DNA of 64,000 bases from Paracoccus sigandri (lineage in GTDB: Bacteria; Pseudomonadota; Alphaproteobacteria; Rhodobacterales; Rhodobacteraceae). The first letter of the stretch is position 1, and each line of letters starts with the position of its first letter. Location of the stretch: contig NZ_QNRC01000007.1 in the NCBI RefSeq assembly GCF_003709565.1, positions 124,001-188,000 on the forward strand, given 5' to 3'. The notes under the pieces were generated by a model that was not told where the DNA came from, ran no database searches, and worked only from the letters and a program-made list of their open reading frames with translations. Positions 26,103 to 35,852 of this stretch are shown here, in pieces. The translations under genes were made by a program, and so were the position numbers.

Positions 26103-27668
26103 ATGTTCAACAGACTTACGGCGACGCTTCTTGCCTCGACCATGCTGGCCGGCGCGGCCTGGGCCGAGACGACGGTGACCGCGGTCATGCATTCCGGGCT
26201 GCGGGTGCTGGACCCGATCATGACCACCGCCCATATCACCCGCAACCACGCCTACATGATCTATGACGTGCTGATCGCGCAGGACAGCGATTTCCAGCCG
26301 CAGCCGCAGATGGCCGACTGGGAGGTGTCCGAGGACCAGCAGACCTATACCTTCACCCTGCGCGACGGGCTGGTCTTCCATGACGGCGAACCGGTGACGG
26401 CGGCGGACGCGGTCGCCTCGCTGCAGCGTTGGGCGCAGAACGATGCCGGCGGGCAGGTGGTGATGGACCGCACCGAAAGCCTGGAGGCGACGGACGACAA
26501 GACCATCACCTGGGTGCTGAAGGAGCCCTTCGCGCCGATGCTGGACGTGCTGTCCAAGCAATCCGCGCTGCCGCCCTTCATCATGCCCGCGCGCGTGGCC
26601 GAAACCCCCGCCGACGAGGCGATCACCGACTATACCGGCTCGGGCCCCTTCATCTTCGTGCAGGAGGAGTTCCAGCCCGGCATCAGCGTCACCTATGCCA
26701 AGAACCCCGATTACGTGCCGCGCGACGAACCCGCCGACTGGATGGCGGGCGGCAAGGTCGTGAACGTGGACCAGGTGAAATGGGTGAACATGCCCGACAT
26801 CCAGACCGCCGTGAACGCGCTGTCGGGTGGCGAGATCGACTATATCGAGCAGATGCAGGTCGACCTGGTGCCGCTGCTGGAGGGCGATCCGAATGTCGCG
26901 GTCGAGGTGCGCGAGCCGACGGGCATGCAGACCATGGTGCGCACGAACTTCCTGCACCCGCCCTTCGACGATCCGAAGATCCGCCAGGCGGCGCTGAAGG
27001 CGATCTCGCAAGAGCCGGTGCTGGCGGCGATGATCGGCAACCCGGAATTCTACCAGATCTGCGGCGCCGTGCTGGGCTGCGGCACGCCGCTTGGCAGCGA
27101 GACCGGGGCCGAGACGCTGGTGCAGGGCGGCGGCGCCGACGAGGCCCGCGCGCTGCTGGAGGAAGCCGGCTATGACGGCACGCCCGTCGTGCTGATGGCG
27201 CCCACCGACATGGTGGCGCTGGCCACGCAGCCGGTCGTCGTGTCGCAGGCGCTGCGCGAGGTGGGCTTCACCGTGGACATGCAGCCGATGGACTGGCAGA
27301 CGCTGGTCACCCGCCGCGCCAGCCAGGGTGCGCCCGCCGACGGCGGCTGGAACATCTTCATCACCAACTGGATGGTGCCCGAGATCTCGAACCCGATCTC
27401 GAACCCGATGCTGAACGGGCGCGGCGACGATGCCTGGTTCGGCTGGCCCACCGACGAGACCATCGAGGCGCTGAAAGAGGAATATATCGCCGCCGCCGAT
27501 GCCGATGCGCAGAAGGAAGTGGCCGAGAAGATCCAGGCCCACACGCTGGAAAACGTGCTGCTGGTGCCGCTGGGGCAGTATACGCTGCCGCAGGCGCGGC
27601 GGACCGCGATCACCGACATGATCGATTCGCCGGTGCCGGTCTTCTGGAACATGCAGAAGGCCGAGTGA
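26103..27668 (+). CDS. Periplasmic oligopeptide-type substrate-binding protein (SBP family 5)
   Basis: A 521-residue secreted binding protein of the DppA/OppA class. Signal peptide MFNRLTATLLASTMLAGAAWA. Family features include the early LDPIMTTAHITRNHAYMIYDVL, LRDGLVFHDGEPVTAADAVASLQRW and VVLMAPTDMVALATQPVVVSQALREVGF. Aromatic/acidic ligand residues cannot be assigned by eye. It lies 42 bp after the M81 gene with AGAGAGGAAA before the ATG. It delivers substrate to the two permeases and the dual ATPase that follow. Confidence 0.9.
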   Translation: MFNRLTATLLASTMLAGAAWAETTVTAVMHSGLRVLDPIMTTAHITRNHAYMIYDVLIAQDSDFQPQPQMADWEVSEDQQTYTFTLRDGLVFHDGEPVTAADAVASLQRWAQNDAGGQVVMDRTESLEATDDKTITWVLKEPFAPMLDVLSKQSALPPFIMPARVAETPADEAITDYTGSGPFIFVQEEFQPGISVTYAKNPDYVPRDEPADWMAGGKVVNVDQVKWVNMPDIQTAVNALSGGEIDYIEQMQVDLVPLLEGDPNVAVEVREPTGMQTMVRTNFLHPPFDDPKIRQAALKAISQEPVLAAMIGNPEFYQICGAVLGCGTPLGSETGAETLVQGGGADEARALLEEAGYDGTPVVLMAPTDMVALATQPVVVSQALREVGFTVDMQPMDWQTLVTRRASQGAPADGGWNIFITNWMVPEISNPISNPMLNGRGDDAWFGWPTDETIEALKEEYIAAADADAQKEVAEKIQAHTLENVLLVPLGQYTLPQARRTAITDMIDSPVPVFWNMQKAE

Positions 27669-27735
27669 TCCCTGAACGGGGGCGGCCCCGCGCCGCCCCC
27701 GCCCGGCCCAGCCATTCCATCCCGAAGGAGGTCCG

Positions 27736-28677
27736 ATGATCGGATACATCCTGCGCCGCATCCTCGCCGTGATCCCGGTGATGCTGCTTGTGGCGGTCTT
27801 CGTCTTCGCGCTGCTGCGCCTGACGCCCGGCGATCCGGCCGCGATCATCGCCGGCGACATGGCCACCCCCGCCCAGCTGGAACGCATCCGCGAGGCGATG
27901 GGCCTGAACCAGCCGCTGCATGTCCAGTTCGTCACCTGGGTCGGGCAGCTTTTGCGCGGCGACCTGGGGACCTCGCTGATCTCGAACACGCCGGTCACCA
28001 GCATGATCGGCGCCCGCATCGGGCCGACCCTGTCCATCGCCGTGCTGACCATCCTGATGTCGGTGGCGCTGGCCGTGCCGATGGGGGTGATCGCCGCCTG
28101 GAAGCATCGCAGCGGCGCCGATTACACGGTCATGGCCTTTTCGGTGCTGGGCTTCTCGGTGCCGGTCTTCGTGATCGGCTATGTCTTCATCCTGATCTTC
28201 TCGCTGAAGCTGGGCTGGTTCCCGGTGCAGGGCTTCACGCCGATCTCGCGCGGGATCGGGCCGTTCCTGTATAACGCCTTCCTGCCGGCGCTGACCCTGA
28301 CCACGATCTATGTCGCGCTGATCGCGCGGATGACGCGGGCCAACATGCTGGAGGTGCTGGGCGAGGACTATATCCGCACCGCCCGCGCCAAGGGCGCGCC
28401 GGAACGCACCGTGCTGTTCCGCCACGCGCTGAAGAATGCCGCCGTGCCGATCCTGACCGTCATCGGCACCGGCTTCGCGCTGCTGATCGGCGGTGTGGTG
28501 GTGACGGAAACGGTCTTCAACATCCCCGGCATCGGCCGCCTGACGGTCGATGCGATCCTGGCGCGCGACTATCCGGTGATCCAGGCGATGATCCTGCTGA
28601 CCAGCTTCCTTTACGTGCTGGTCAACCTGGTGATCGACCTGTCCTATACCTTCTTCGATCCGAGGATCCGCTACTGA
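27736..28677 (+). CDS. ABC transporter permease, DppB type
   Basis: A 313-residue inner-membrane permease with about six helices. The N-terminal IGYILRRILAVIPVMLLVAVFVFALLRLTPGDPA is diagnostic of DppB/OppB, and the cytoplasmic EAA loop is YIRTARAKGAPERTVLFRHALKNA. A strong SD (GAAGGAGGTC) lies before the ATG. The stop codon overlaps the next permease start by 1 nt (TGATGG). Confidence 0.94.
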   Translation: MIGYILRRILAVIPVMLLVAVFVFALLRLTPGDPAAIIAGDMATPAQLERIREAMGLNQPLHVQFVTWVGQLLRGDLGTSLISNTPVTSMIGARIGPTLSIAVLTILMSVALAVPMGVIAAWKHRSGADYTVMAFSVLGFSVPVFVIGYVFILIFSLKLGWFPVQGFTPISRGIGPFLYNAFLPALTLTTIYVALIARMTRANMLEVLGEDYIRTARAKGAPERTVLFRHALKNAAVPILTVIGTGFALLIGGVVVTETVFNIPGIGRLTVDAILARDYPVIQAMILLTSFLYVLVNLVIDLSYTFFDPRIRY

Positions 28678-29552
28678 TGGCGCAGACACCCGAACCCCGC
28701 TCGGCCATGCAGCCGGTGCTCAGCGTGATCCGGCTGCCGCATTTCGGCATCGGCCCGAAGATCGCCGCCGTGGTGCTTCTGGCCATCGTGATCGTGACGC
28801 TGCTGGCCAACTGGCTGGCACCGCACGACCCGCTGACGATGAACCCCCTGATGCGGCTGCAAGGCCCGATCGAGGGCCACCCGCTTGGCACCGACAATTA
28901 TGGCCGCGACATCCTGTCCCGCGTGCTGATCGGCGGGCGGCTGTCGCTGGCGATCGGCATCGCCACGGCCATCGTGGCGGTGGCGCTGGGGCTGGTCATC
29001 GGCATGGTCGCCGGCTTCTTCCGCACCGCCGATGCGATCATCATGCGGATGATGGACGCGCTGATGGCGATCCCCTCGATCCTGCTGGCCATCGCGCTGG
29101 TGGCGCTGAACGGGCCCTCGGTCGGCTCGGTCATCGCGGCGATCACCATCCCCGAGATCCCCCGCGTCGTGCGGCTGGTCCGCGCCGTGGTGCTGGCCGC
29201 GCGCGAGGAACCCTATGTCGAGGCCGCCATCGCGCTGGGGTCATCCATGCCCAAGATCCTGGTCCGGCACCTGGTCCCGAACACGCTGGCGCCGCTGATC
29301 GTGCAGGGCACCTATATCCTGGCCTCGGCGATCCTGACCGAGGCGATCCTGTCCTTCCTGGGCGCGGGGGTGTCCACCGAGACCCCCACCTGGGGCAATA
29401 TCATGGCCGAGGGACGGCAGTATTTCCGCCTGAAGCCGGAACTGATCCTGTGGCCGGGGCTGATGCTGTCGCTGTGCATCCTGTCGATCAACCTTCTGGG
29501 CGATGCGGCGCGCGACATGCTGGACCCGCGGCTGAAGAAACGGGCGGGGTAG
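28677..29552 (+). CDS. ABC transporter permease, DppC type
   Basis: A 291-residue inner-membrane permease, partner of the preceding gene. N-terminal cytoplasmic tail and first helix (IGPKIAAVVLLAIVIVTLLANWLAPHDPL), the HPLGTDNYGRDILSRVLIGGRLSL signature of DppC/OppC, and an EAA loop EPYVEAAIALGSSMPKILVRHLVPN. Starts on the preceding stop codon, so translation is coupled. Confidence 0.94.
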   Translation: MAQTPEPRSAMQPVLSVIRLPHFGIGPKIAAVVLLAIVIVTLLANWLAPHDPLTMNPLMRLQGPIEGHPLGTDNYGRDILSRVLIGGRLSLAIGIATAIVAVALGLVIGMVAGFFRTADAIIMRMMDALMAIPSILLAIALVALNGPSVGSVIAAITIPEIPRVVRLVRAVVLAAREEPYVEAAIALGSSMPKILVRHLVPNTLAPLIVQGTYILASAILTEAILSFLGAGVSTETPTWGNIMAEGRQYFRLKPELILWPGLMLSLCILSINLLGDAARDMLDPRLKKRAG

Positions 29553-29556
29553 GGCG

Positions 29557-31230
29557 ATGCTGTTCAAGACACGCAATTTCGATGCGGCCCCGGTCGCGCT
29601 GTCGGCCGAGGCCCTGACCGTGAACCTGCCCGATACGCCCGGCGTGCCGCAGGTGTTGAAGGGCATCGACGTCACCATCCGGCAGGGCGAGACGGTCTGC
29701 CTCGTGGGCGAATCCGGTTCGGGCAAATCCGTGACCTCGCTGGCGGTGATGGGCCTTCTGCCCGAGGCGCTGAAGGTCGCGGGGGGCAAGATCCTGCTGC
29801 AGGGCCAGAACCTGCTGCCGCTGTCGCAGGCCCAGATGCGCGAATTGCGCGCCGCCCGCGTCGCGATGATCTTCCAGGAGCCGATGACGGCGCTGAACCC
29901 GGTGCTGCGCGTCGGCGACCAGATCATGGAGGTGATGGAGCTTCACACCAGGCTGTCGGCGGCCGAGCGCCGCAGGCGCGCCATCGACATCATGGAGCAG
30001 GTGCATCTGCCCGACGTGCCGCGGATCTTCCGCAGCTATCCGCACCAGCTGTCGGGCGGGCAGCGCCAGCGGATCATGATCGCCATGGCGCTGGTGCTGG
30101 AGCCCGTGCTGCTGATCGCGGACGAGCCCACGACGGCGCTGGACGTCACCACGCAGAAGCAGATCCTGCTGCTGATCGACGAATTGCAGCAGAAGCACGG
30201 CACCGCCGTGCTGTTCATCACCCATGACATGGGCGTCGTGGCCGAGATCGCCGACACGGTTTGCGTCATGAAACATGGCGAAATCGTCGAACATGGCCCG
30301 GTCGAGCAGATCCTGCGCCACCCGAAGGCCGACTATACGCGCAAGCTGCTGGCCTCGGTGCCCAGCCTGGCGCCGCGCGATCCGCGGGCGGAGACACAAG
30401 ATATTGTTTTGCGAGTGTCGAAACTAAACAAGATATATGGCGGCGGCGGGATCTTCCGCAAGCTGCCGCAGGCCCATGCGGCGAAGGATGTCAGCTTCAG
30501 CCTGACCCGCGGGCGCACGCTGGGGATCGTGGGCGAATCCGGCAGCGGCAAATCCACCGTCGCGCGCTGCATCATGCGGCTGATCGACCCGACATCGGGG
30601 CGGATCGAGCTGGACGGGACCGACATCGCCACCCTGTCGCGCGGTGGGCTGAAGCCGCATCGCAAGCGGCTACAGGTGGTGTTCCAGGACCCGATGCGGT
30701 CGCTGAACCCGCGCTGGACCATCGCGCAGAGCCTGATCGAGGGGCCGCTGAACTATGGCACCCCGCGCCGCGAGGCGATGGCCGAGGCGGCGCGGCTGAT
30801 GGGCGTGGTCGGCCTGCCCGAGGATTCGCTGCGCCGCTATCCGCACCAGTTCTCGGGCGGGCAGCGCCAGCGGATCGCCATTGCGCGGGCGGTGATGATG
30901 CGCCCCGACGTGCTGGTCGCGGACGAGGCGGTCTCGGCCCTGGACGTGTCGGTGCAGGCGCAGGTGCTGGAACTGCTGGACCAGCTGCAGCGCGACCTGG
31001 GCATCGCCATCGTCTTCATCACCCACGACCTGCGCGTCGCCGCCCAGATCTGCGACGAGGTGATCGTCATGCAGCGCGGCGAGGTGGTCGAGCACGGCCC
31101 CGCCGGCGAGGTGCTGGCCCATCCCGCCCATCCCTATACCCGCGCCCTGATCGAGGCCGCCCCCGGCCGCGACTGGGATTTCCAGAACTTCCGATCGATG
31201 AGTGAGAGCCAAGATGCCCATCCTGCCTGA
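29557..31230 (+). CDS. Fused dual ATP-binding protein of the peptide ABC transporter
   Basis: A 557-residue protein containing both ATPase subunits (DppD- and DppF-like) in one chain. The first domain has Walker [12 protein letters not shown] (about 50) and signature [15 protein letters not shown]. The second has [14 protein letters not shown] (about 325), [13 protein letters not shown] and [15 protein letters not shown]. Each half carries the oligopeptide-specific C-terminal extension. The inter-domain linker (30396-30439) is unusually AT-rich with rare codons CGA, CTA and ATA. It starts 5 bp after the permease. Dual-NBD fusions occur in GsiA/YejF-type systems. Confidence 0.93.
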   Translation: MLFKTRNFDAAPVALSAEALTVNLPDTPGVPQVLKGIDVTIRQGETVCLVGESGSGKSVTSLAVMGLLPEALKVAGGKILLQGQNLLPLSQAQMRELRAARVAMIFQEPMTALNPVLRVGDQIMEVMELHTRLSAAERRRRAIDIMEQVHLPDVPRIFRSYPHQLSGGQRQRIMIAMALVLEPVLLIADEPTTALDVTTQKQILLLIDELQQKHGTAVLFITHDMGVVAEIADTVCVMKHGEIVEHGPVEQILRHPKADYTRKLLASVPSLAPRDPRAETQDIVLRVSKLNKIYGGGGIFRKLPQAHAAKDVSFSLTRGRTLGIVGESGSGKSTVARCIMRLIDPTSGRIELDGTDIATLSRGGLKPHRKRLQVVFQDPMRSLNPRWTIAQSLIEGPLNYGTPRREAMAEAARLMGVVGLPEDSLRRYPHQFSGGQRQRIAIARAVMMRPDVLVADEAVSALDVSVQAQVLELLDQLQRDLGIAIVFITHDLRVAAQICDEVIVMQRGEVVEHGPAGEVLAHPAHPYTRALIEAAPGRDWDFQNFRSMSESQDAHPA

Positions 31231-32386
31231 AATCGAGGCCGCCCGGCCCCAGCTTGAAACCATCTTCCGCGACCTGCACGCCCATCCCGAGATCGGCTTT
31301 CAGGAACAGCGCACCGCCGGGATCGTCGCCGACAAGCTGCGCGAATGGGGCTTCGACGAGGTGCATGAGGGCGTGGCGAAGACCGGCGTGGTCGGCATCC
31401 TGAAGGGGCGCGGGCCCGGCAACCGCCGGGTCGGCCTGCGCGCCGACATGGACGCGCTGCCGATCCAGGAGACCTCGGGACTGGACTATGCCTCGCAGAA
31501 TTCGGGGCGGATGCATGCCTGCGGCCATGACGGGCACACGACGATGCTGCTGGGCGCGGCGAAATACCTGGCCGCAAGCCGCAATTTCGACGGCACCGCC
31601 GTGTTCATCTTCCAGCCCGCCGAGGAGGGGCTGGGCGGCGCGCGCGGCATGATCGCCGAGGGGCTGTTCAAGCGCTTTCCGGTCGACGAGGTCTACGGGA
31701 TGCACAACCAGCCCGACGGCCGGCCGAACCGGGCGACGATCTGCAAGGGCCCGGCGATGGCGGGCGCGTCCTTCTTCGACATCACCGTGACCGGCAAGGG
31801 CAGCCATGCCGCCATGCCGCAGCAGTCGCGCGACGCGCTGGTGGTGGCTGCGGCGCTGGTCGGGCAGTTCCAGACCATCCTGGGCCGCAACCTGCCCGCG
31901 CTGGAGCGGGGGGTGCTGTCGGTGACGCAGATCCATGCCGGCAGCGCCTATAACGTGGTGCCCGAGACCGCCGCTCTGGCCGGCACCATCCGCTTCTTCA
32001 CGCCCGAGGCGCGCGACCTGATGCAGACCCGGATGCGCGAGATCTGCGCGGGTTTCGCCACAGGTTTCGGCGTCCAGATCGACGTGGAGTTCCGCGAGAT
32101 CTTCGACGTGCTGCTGAACGACGCGGCGCTGTCGGACGAATGGATGGCCGCCGCCGCCGATGTGGTCGGCACTGATGGCGTGACCGACGACGTGCAGCCC
32201 TTCACCGGCTCCGAGGATTTCGCCGACATGCTGCAAGTCGTGCCCGGCGCCTATGGCAACCTGGGCCATGCGGGCACGGTGCCGCTGCACAATCCGGGCT
32301 TCGTGCTGGACCCGGAAATCCTGCCGGTGGGCGCCTCGATCTATGCCCGGCTTGTCGAACGCCGCCTGCCGCTGGAGGCCGCATGA
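31214..32386 (+). CDS. M20 family amidohydrolase (hippurate hydrolase-like)
   Basis: A cytosolic di-metal amidohydrolase of 390 residues. LRADMDALPIQE, MHACGHDGHTTMLLGAA and AEEGLGGARGMIAEGLF give the metal ligands and catalytic Glu of the IAA-amino-acid/N-acyl-amino-acid hydrolase group. GSHAAMPQQSRDAL is the dimerisation domain His motif. The ATG at 31214 overlaps the end of the ATPase gene by 17 nt; a GTG at 31202 is also in frame. Likely removes an acyl or amino-acid group from an imported peptide. Followed by another M20 peptidase with a 4-nt overlap. Confidence 0.9.
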   Translation: MPILPEIEAARPQLETIFRDLHAHPEIGFQEQRTAGIVADKLREWGFDEVHEGVAKTGVVGILKGRGPGNRRVGLRADMDALPIQETSGLDYASQNSGRMHACGHDGHTTMLLGAAKYLAASRNFDGTAVFIFQPAEEGLGGARGMIAEGLFKRFPVDEVYGMHNQPDGRPNRATICKGPAMAGASFFDITVTGKGSHAAMPQQSRDALVVAAALVGQFQTILGRNLPALERGVLSVTQIHAGSAYNVVPETAALAGTIRFFTPEARDLMQTRMREICAGFATGFGVQIDVEFREIFDVLLNDAALSDEWMAAAADVVGTDGVTDDVQPFTGSEDFADMLQVVPGAYGNLGHAGTVPLHNPGFVLDPEILPVGASIYARLVERRLPLEAA

Positions 32387-33513
32387 ACCCGCTGAACCTG
32401 CCCTTCGATTCCGATGCCATGCTGGAAGGGCTGCGCCCCTGGATCGAATGCGAAAGCCCGACCTGGGACGCCGGCGCGGTCAGCCGGATGATGGCGCTGG
32501 CCGCCCGCGACCTGGCGGATGCCGGCGCCGAGGTCGAGACGATTCCGGGCACGGGCGGCTTCGGGGATTCCCTCCGCGCCAGCTTTCCCCATCCCGACCG
32601 GGGCAGGCCGGGCATCCTGGTTTCGGGGCATATGGACACGGTCCATCCGGTCGGCACGCTGGAGAAGCTGCCCTTCCGGGTCGAGGACCGGCTGGCCTAT
32701 GGCCCCGGCATCATGGACATGAAGGGCGGCAATTACGTCATGCTGGAGGCGATGCGGCAGATCCTGCGCGCCGGGTTGCAGACGCCGCTGCCCGTGACCT
32801 TCCTGTTCACCCCCGACGAAGAGGTCGGCACCCCCGCCACGCGCGGGCTGATCGAGGATGCCGCCCGCGGCCAGCGCGCCGTCCTGGTGCCCGAGCCGGC
32901 CTCGGCCGACGGCGGCGCGGTGATCGGGCGCTATGCCATCGCGCGGTTCGAGCTGCTGACCGAGGGCCGGCCCAGCCATGCCGGATGGGCGCTGAAGGAC
33001 GGCCGCTCCGCCATCGCCGCGATGGCCCGCAAGATCCTGGAGATCGAGGCGATGACCACCGAGGACTGCACCTTCTCGGTCGGCGTGATCCATGCCGGGC
33101 AGTGGGTGAACTGCGTCAGCTCGGAATGCCGGGCCGAGGTGCTGAGCATGGCCAAGACCCAGGCCGACCTGGATCGCGGCGTGGCGGCGATGGAGGCCCT
33201 GCAGGGCGAGGCGGACGGCGTGGCCTTCACGGTCACGCGCGGCGTCACCCGCCCGGTATGGGAGCCGGGGCCGGGCACGATGCAGCTTTACGACCTGGCA
33301 AAGGGGCTGGCGGCGGATATCGGCTTCCAGCTGGGCTGCGGCAGCGCCGGCGGCGGCTCGGACGGGAATTTCACCGGGGCGATGGGCGTGCCGACGCTGG
33401 ATTCCATCGGCGTGCGCGGCAAGGGGTTGCACACGCTGACCGAGCATATCGAGATCGACAGCCTGGCCGAACGCGCCCGGCTGGCCGCCGGGCTGCTGAT
33501 GAACATCCGCTGA
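32383..33513 (+). CDS. M20 family metallopeptidase (glutamate carboxypeptidase-like)
   Basis: A 376-residue zinc exopeptidase of the carboxypeptidase G2/ArgE-DapE-like branch. VSGHMDTVHPVGTL, YGPGIMDMKGGNYVMLEAM and FLFTPDEEVGTPATRGLI carry the bridging Asp, catalytic Glu and metal ligands. RPSHAGWALKDGRSAI belongs to the lid/dimerisation domain. No signal peptide. Start overlaps the previous stop (ATGA). It belongs to a different M20 subgroup from its neighbour, suggesting two sequential cleavages of the same imported substrate. Last gene of the operon. Confidence 0.9.
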   Translation: MNPLNLPFDSDAMLEGLRPWIECESPTWDAGAVSRMMALAARDLADAGAEVETIPGTGGFGDSLRASFPHPDRGRPGILVSGHMDTVHPVGTLEKLPFRVEDRLAYGPGIMDMKGGNYVMLEAMRQILRAGLQTPLPVTFLFTPDEEVGTPATRGLIEDAARGQRAVLVPEPASADGGAVIGRYAIARFELLTEGRPSHAGWALKDGRSAIAAMARKILEIEAMTTEDCTFSVGVIHAGQWVNCVSSECRAEVLSMAKTQADLDRGVAAMEALQGEADGVAFTVTRGVTRPVWEPGPGTMQLYDLAKGLAADIGFQLGCGSAGGGSDGNFTGAMGVPTLDSIGVRGKGLHTLTEHIEIDSLAERARLAAGLLMNIR

Positions 33514-34052
33514 GGGGGGCCGCAATCATGGCGCGCATTTCTGCTGCTTTTGCAGCTGAAACGGGCATCCCTGGGTGATTCGTCGCGCGGCCCGTTGCCG
33601 CATTTCAGGCGTGCCGCGCCGCGCCCGGATGCCCGCTCCGGGGGCTGGCTGCATGAAAATGCGGCCGGGTCCCTTTCCGCCAAGCCGCATGATTTCCACG
33701 ATAATCGGCCTGCGCGCCGCGACCCGGACCAGGCGCCCCGCCGTGCCGGGCCGCGTTAACGTGTTGCGTTGATTACCTATCGCGGCGGCTGGCCGCCGCC
33801 GGCCGGGCCTGCAGCCTCCGCGACCGGCCTCTGACCCGCTCGCCCGCGCCGTCTGCTGCCCTCTTGACGCCGGGGCGCGAGGGGTTGACAAAAACGCTCA
33901 AGAAAGAGATGTCCGGCCCGCTGATTAGCCAGTGCCACGATTTCGGTGATCCGTGGCGCAAGCCTGAAAGACAACGCTCTTCCATCTGATGGCGCGTGCG
34001 GCGCCGGTCGAAGATCGAGATGGAGCCGACACAAACAGAAAGATGTCGCATC
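33514..34052. other. 539-bp intergenic region between peptide operon and exbB
   Basis: No convincing gene here. Near its start is an imperfect hairpin at 33538-33561 (TTTC-T-GCTGC, TTTT loop, GCAGC-T-GAAA) lying inside a 16-codon ORF with no homology that I recognise. A GC hairpin GGCGGC/GCCGCC lies at 33784-33800. TTGACA at 33885-33890 could be the -35 of an exbB promoter, but no convincing -10 follows, and I see no Fur-type 19-bp palindrome. Confidence 0.4.
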
Positions 34053-35354
34053 ATGCTCACTTGTCCCGCTGATCGGAAACCCGGCCGTTCGCTGTCGCCC
34101 AGGCCCCGCGCGCTGACCGCCCTGCCGCTGGCGGCGCTGCTTTTCGCCGCGGCCCCGCCGCTGGCGGCGCAGGCACAAGAGACCACGACCGAGGCCCCCG
34201 CCGCGACAGCCCCGGCCACGGAAGAAGCGCCGGCGACCGGCGCGCCCGTTGCCGAAACGCCTGCGACCGAAGCTCCCACGGCCCAGGCGCCCGCCGCCGA
34301 AGCTCCGGCGACCGAAACCCCGGCGCCCGCGGCTGAAACGCCCGCCGCCGAAGCCCCGGCTGCCGATGCGGCCAGCCCGGAGGCCCCGGCCGCCGAAACG
34401 CCCGCAACCGCGACTGGCGACACCGCCCCCGCCGCGACGGAAGATGCGGCGACCGATGGCCCCGCCGACACCACGCCCGCCGCCGTGGGCAGCGATGCCG
34501 CCGCTCCGGCAGCCGAAGCCGCGCCGGACGCGGCCCCCGCCGCCGAGCCTGTTGCCGCGCCCGCGCCCTCGATCTTCGAGGATCCGGCCGGCGCCATCAC
34601 CCATATGCTGTCCCAGCCCGAGCGCCGCGACGACCTGCCCCACGACCTCTCGCCCTGGGGCATGTTCATGGCCGCCGATATCGTCGTGAAGGCGGTGATG
34701 CTGGGGCTGGCCTTCGCCTCGCTGGTCACATGGACGGTCTGGCTGGCCAAGACGCTGGAGATCGGCGGCGCCAAGGCGCGCGCTCGCCGGGTGCTGAAAC
34801 TGGTCCGCTCGTCGCGCACCCTGAACGAAGCGGTCGAGGGCGCGGCCGGCAAGGGCGGTCCCGCCGCGCTGATGCTGCGCGCCGCGCAGGAAGAGGCCGC
34901 GATGTCGGATGCCGCCATCGGCCATGCCGGCGGCGACGGGCTGAAGGAACGCGTGTCCTCCGCCCTGAACCGGATCGAGGCCGCCGCCGGACGGCGCATC
35001 TCGAAGGGCACCGGGGTGCTGGCGACGATCGGCTCGACCGCGCCCTTCGTCGGGCTGTTCGGCACCGTCTGGGGCATCATGAACAGCTTCATCGGCATTT
35101 CCGAGGCGCAGACCACCAACCTGGCCGTCGTCGCCCCCGGCATCGCCGAGGCGCTGCTGGCCACCGCGCTTGGCCTGGTCGCCGCCATTCCGGCCGTGGT
35201 CATCTACAACGTCTTCGCCCGCTCGATCACCGGCTATCGCCAGATGCTGGGCGATGTCGCGGCCGGGGTCGAGCGGCTGATCAGCCGCGACCTGGATTTC
35301 CGCGACCTTTCCGCCGCGCAGGACCTGCGCGCCCATGCCAACGCTGCGGAGTAA
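34053..35354 (+). CDS. exbB: ExbB, proton-channel subunit of the TonB energising complex, with long Ala/Pro-rich N-terminal region
   Basis: An inner-membrane MotA/TolQ/ExbB family protein of about 433 residues, far longer than the ~240 of E. coli ExbB. A signal peptide (RALTALPLAALLFAAAPPLAAQA) is followed by ~130 residues of low-complexity Ala/Pro/Thr/Glu repeats (APAAEAPATETPAP type). The channel domain then begins, with FMAADIVVKAVMLGLAFASLVTWTVWLAK, VGLFGTVWGIMNSFIGIS and VAPGIAEALLATALGLVAAIPAVVIYNVFAR. The extended periplasmic N-terminus is typical of the long alphaproteobacterial ExbB. ATG at 34053 gives the cleanest signal peptide; an ATG at 34020 and a GTG at 33996 are alternatives. 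Confidence 0.9.
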   Translation: MLTCPADRKPGRSLSPRPRALTALPLAALLFAAAPPLAAQAQETTTEAPAATAPATEEAPATGAPVAETPATEAPTAQAPAAEAPATETPAPAAETPAAEAPAADAASPEAPAAETPATATGDTAPAATEDAATDGPADTTPAAVGSDAAAPAAEAAPDAAPAAEPVAAPAPSIFEDPAGAITHMLSQPERRDDLPHDLSPWGMFMAADIVVKAVMLGLAFASLVTWTVWLAKTLEIGGAKARARRVLKLVRSSRTLNEAVEGAAGKGGPAALMLRAAQEEAAMSDAAIGHAGGDGLKERVSSALNRIEAAAGRRISKGTGVLATIGSTAPFVGLFGTVWGIMNSFIGISEAQTTNLAVVAPGIAEALLATALGLVAAIPAVVIYNVFARSITGYRQMLGDVAAGVERLISRDLDFRDLSAAQDLRAHANAAE

Positions 35355-35360
35355 GCGCCC

Positions 35361-35852
35361 ATGGCCGGAGGCATCAGGGAAAATCTCGGCGACGACCTGG
35401 CCGAGAACCACGAGATCAACGTCACGCCCTTCATCGACGTGATGCTGGTCCTGCTGATCATCTTCATGGTGGCCGCGCCGCTGGCCACGGTGGATGTGAA
35501 TGTCGATCTGCCCGCCTCGACCGCGCAACCGACCGAGCGGCCCGACACGCCGATGTATCTGACGCTGAAATCCGACCTGACGCTGGCGCTTGGCGACGAT
35601 CCGGTCGCGCGCGAAGCGTTGGCCGCGCAGCTTGAGCAGCAGACCGGCGGCGACCGCGAGACGCGGATCTTCCTGCGCGCCGACAAGGGCGTCGATTACG
35701 GCGAGTTCATGGAGGTGATGAACCTGCTGCGCGGCGCCGGCTATCTGAAGATCGCGCTGGTCGGGCTGGAGACCATCTCTCAGCCGGCCGCCGCCGCCGA
35801 TGGCGATGGCGAGACCCCGGCGCCGCAGCCCGCCGAGGGAACGGCGCCATGA
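35361..35852 (+). CDS. exbD: ExbD, TonB-complex accessory protein
   Basis: A 163-residue single-pass inner-membrane protein. The TM helix MLVLLIIFMVAAPLATVDVNVDLP has the preceding essential Asp in VTPFIDVMLVLL that takes part in the proton path. The periplasmic domain has DKGVDYGEFMEVMNLLRGAGYLKIALVGLE. Starts 6 bp after exbB and overlaps tonB by 4 nt (ATGA). Confidence 0.95.
   Translation: MAGGIRENLGDDLAENHEINVTPFIDVMLVLLIIFMVAAPLATVDVNVDLPASTAQPTERPDTPMYLTLKSDLTLALGDDPVAREALAAQLEQQTGGDRETRIFLRADKGVDYGEFMEVMNLLRGAGYLKIALVGLETISQPAAAADGDGETPAPQPAEGTAP

Noticed and set aside
33529-33579. 16-codon ORF after the last M20 peptidase gene
   Set aside because: Too short, no overlap with a neighbour and no recognisable product; recorded in the intergenic description only.
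33760-34052. Fur/Irr operator upstream of exbB-exbD-tonB
   Set aside because: No 19-bp AT-rich palindrome of Fur type is visible; the TTGACA has no convincing -10 partner.
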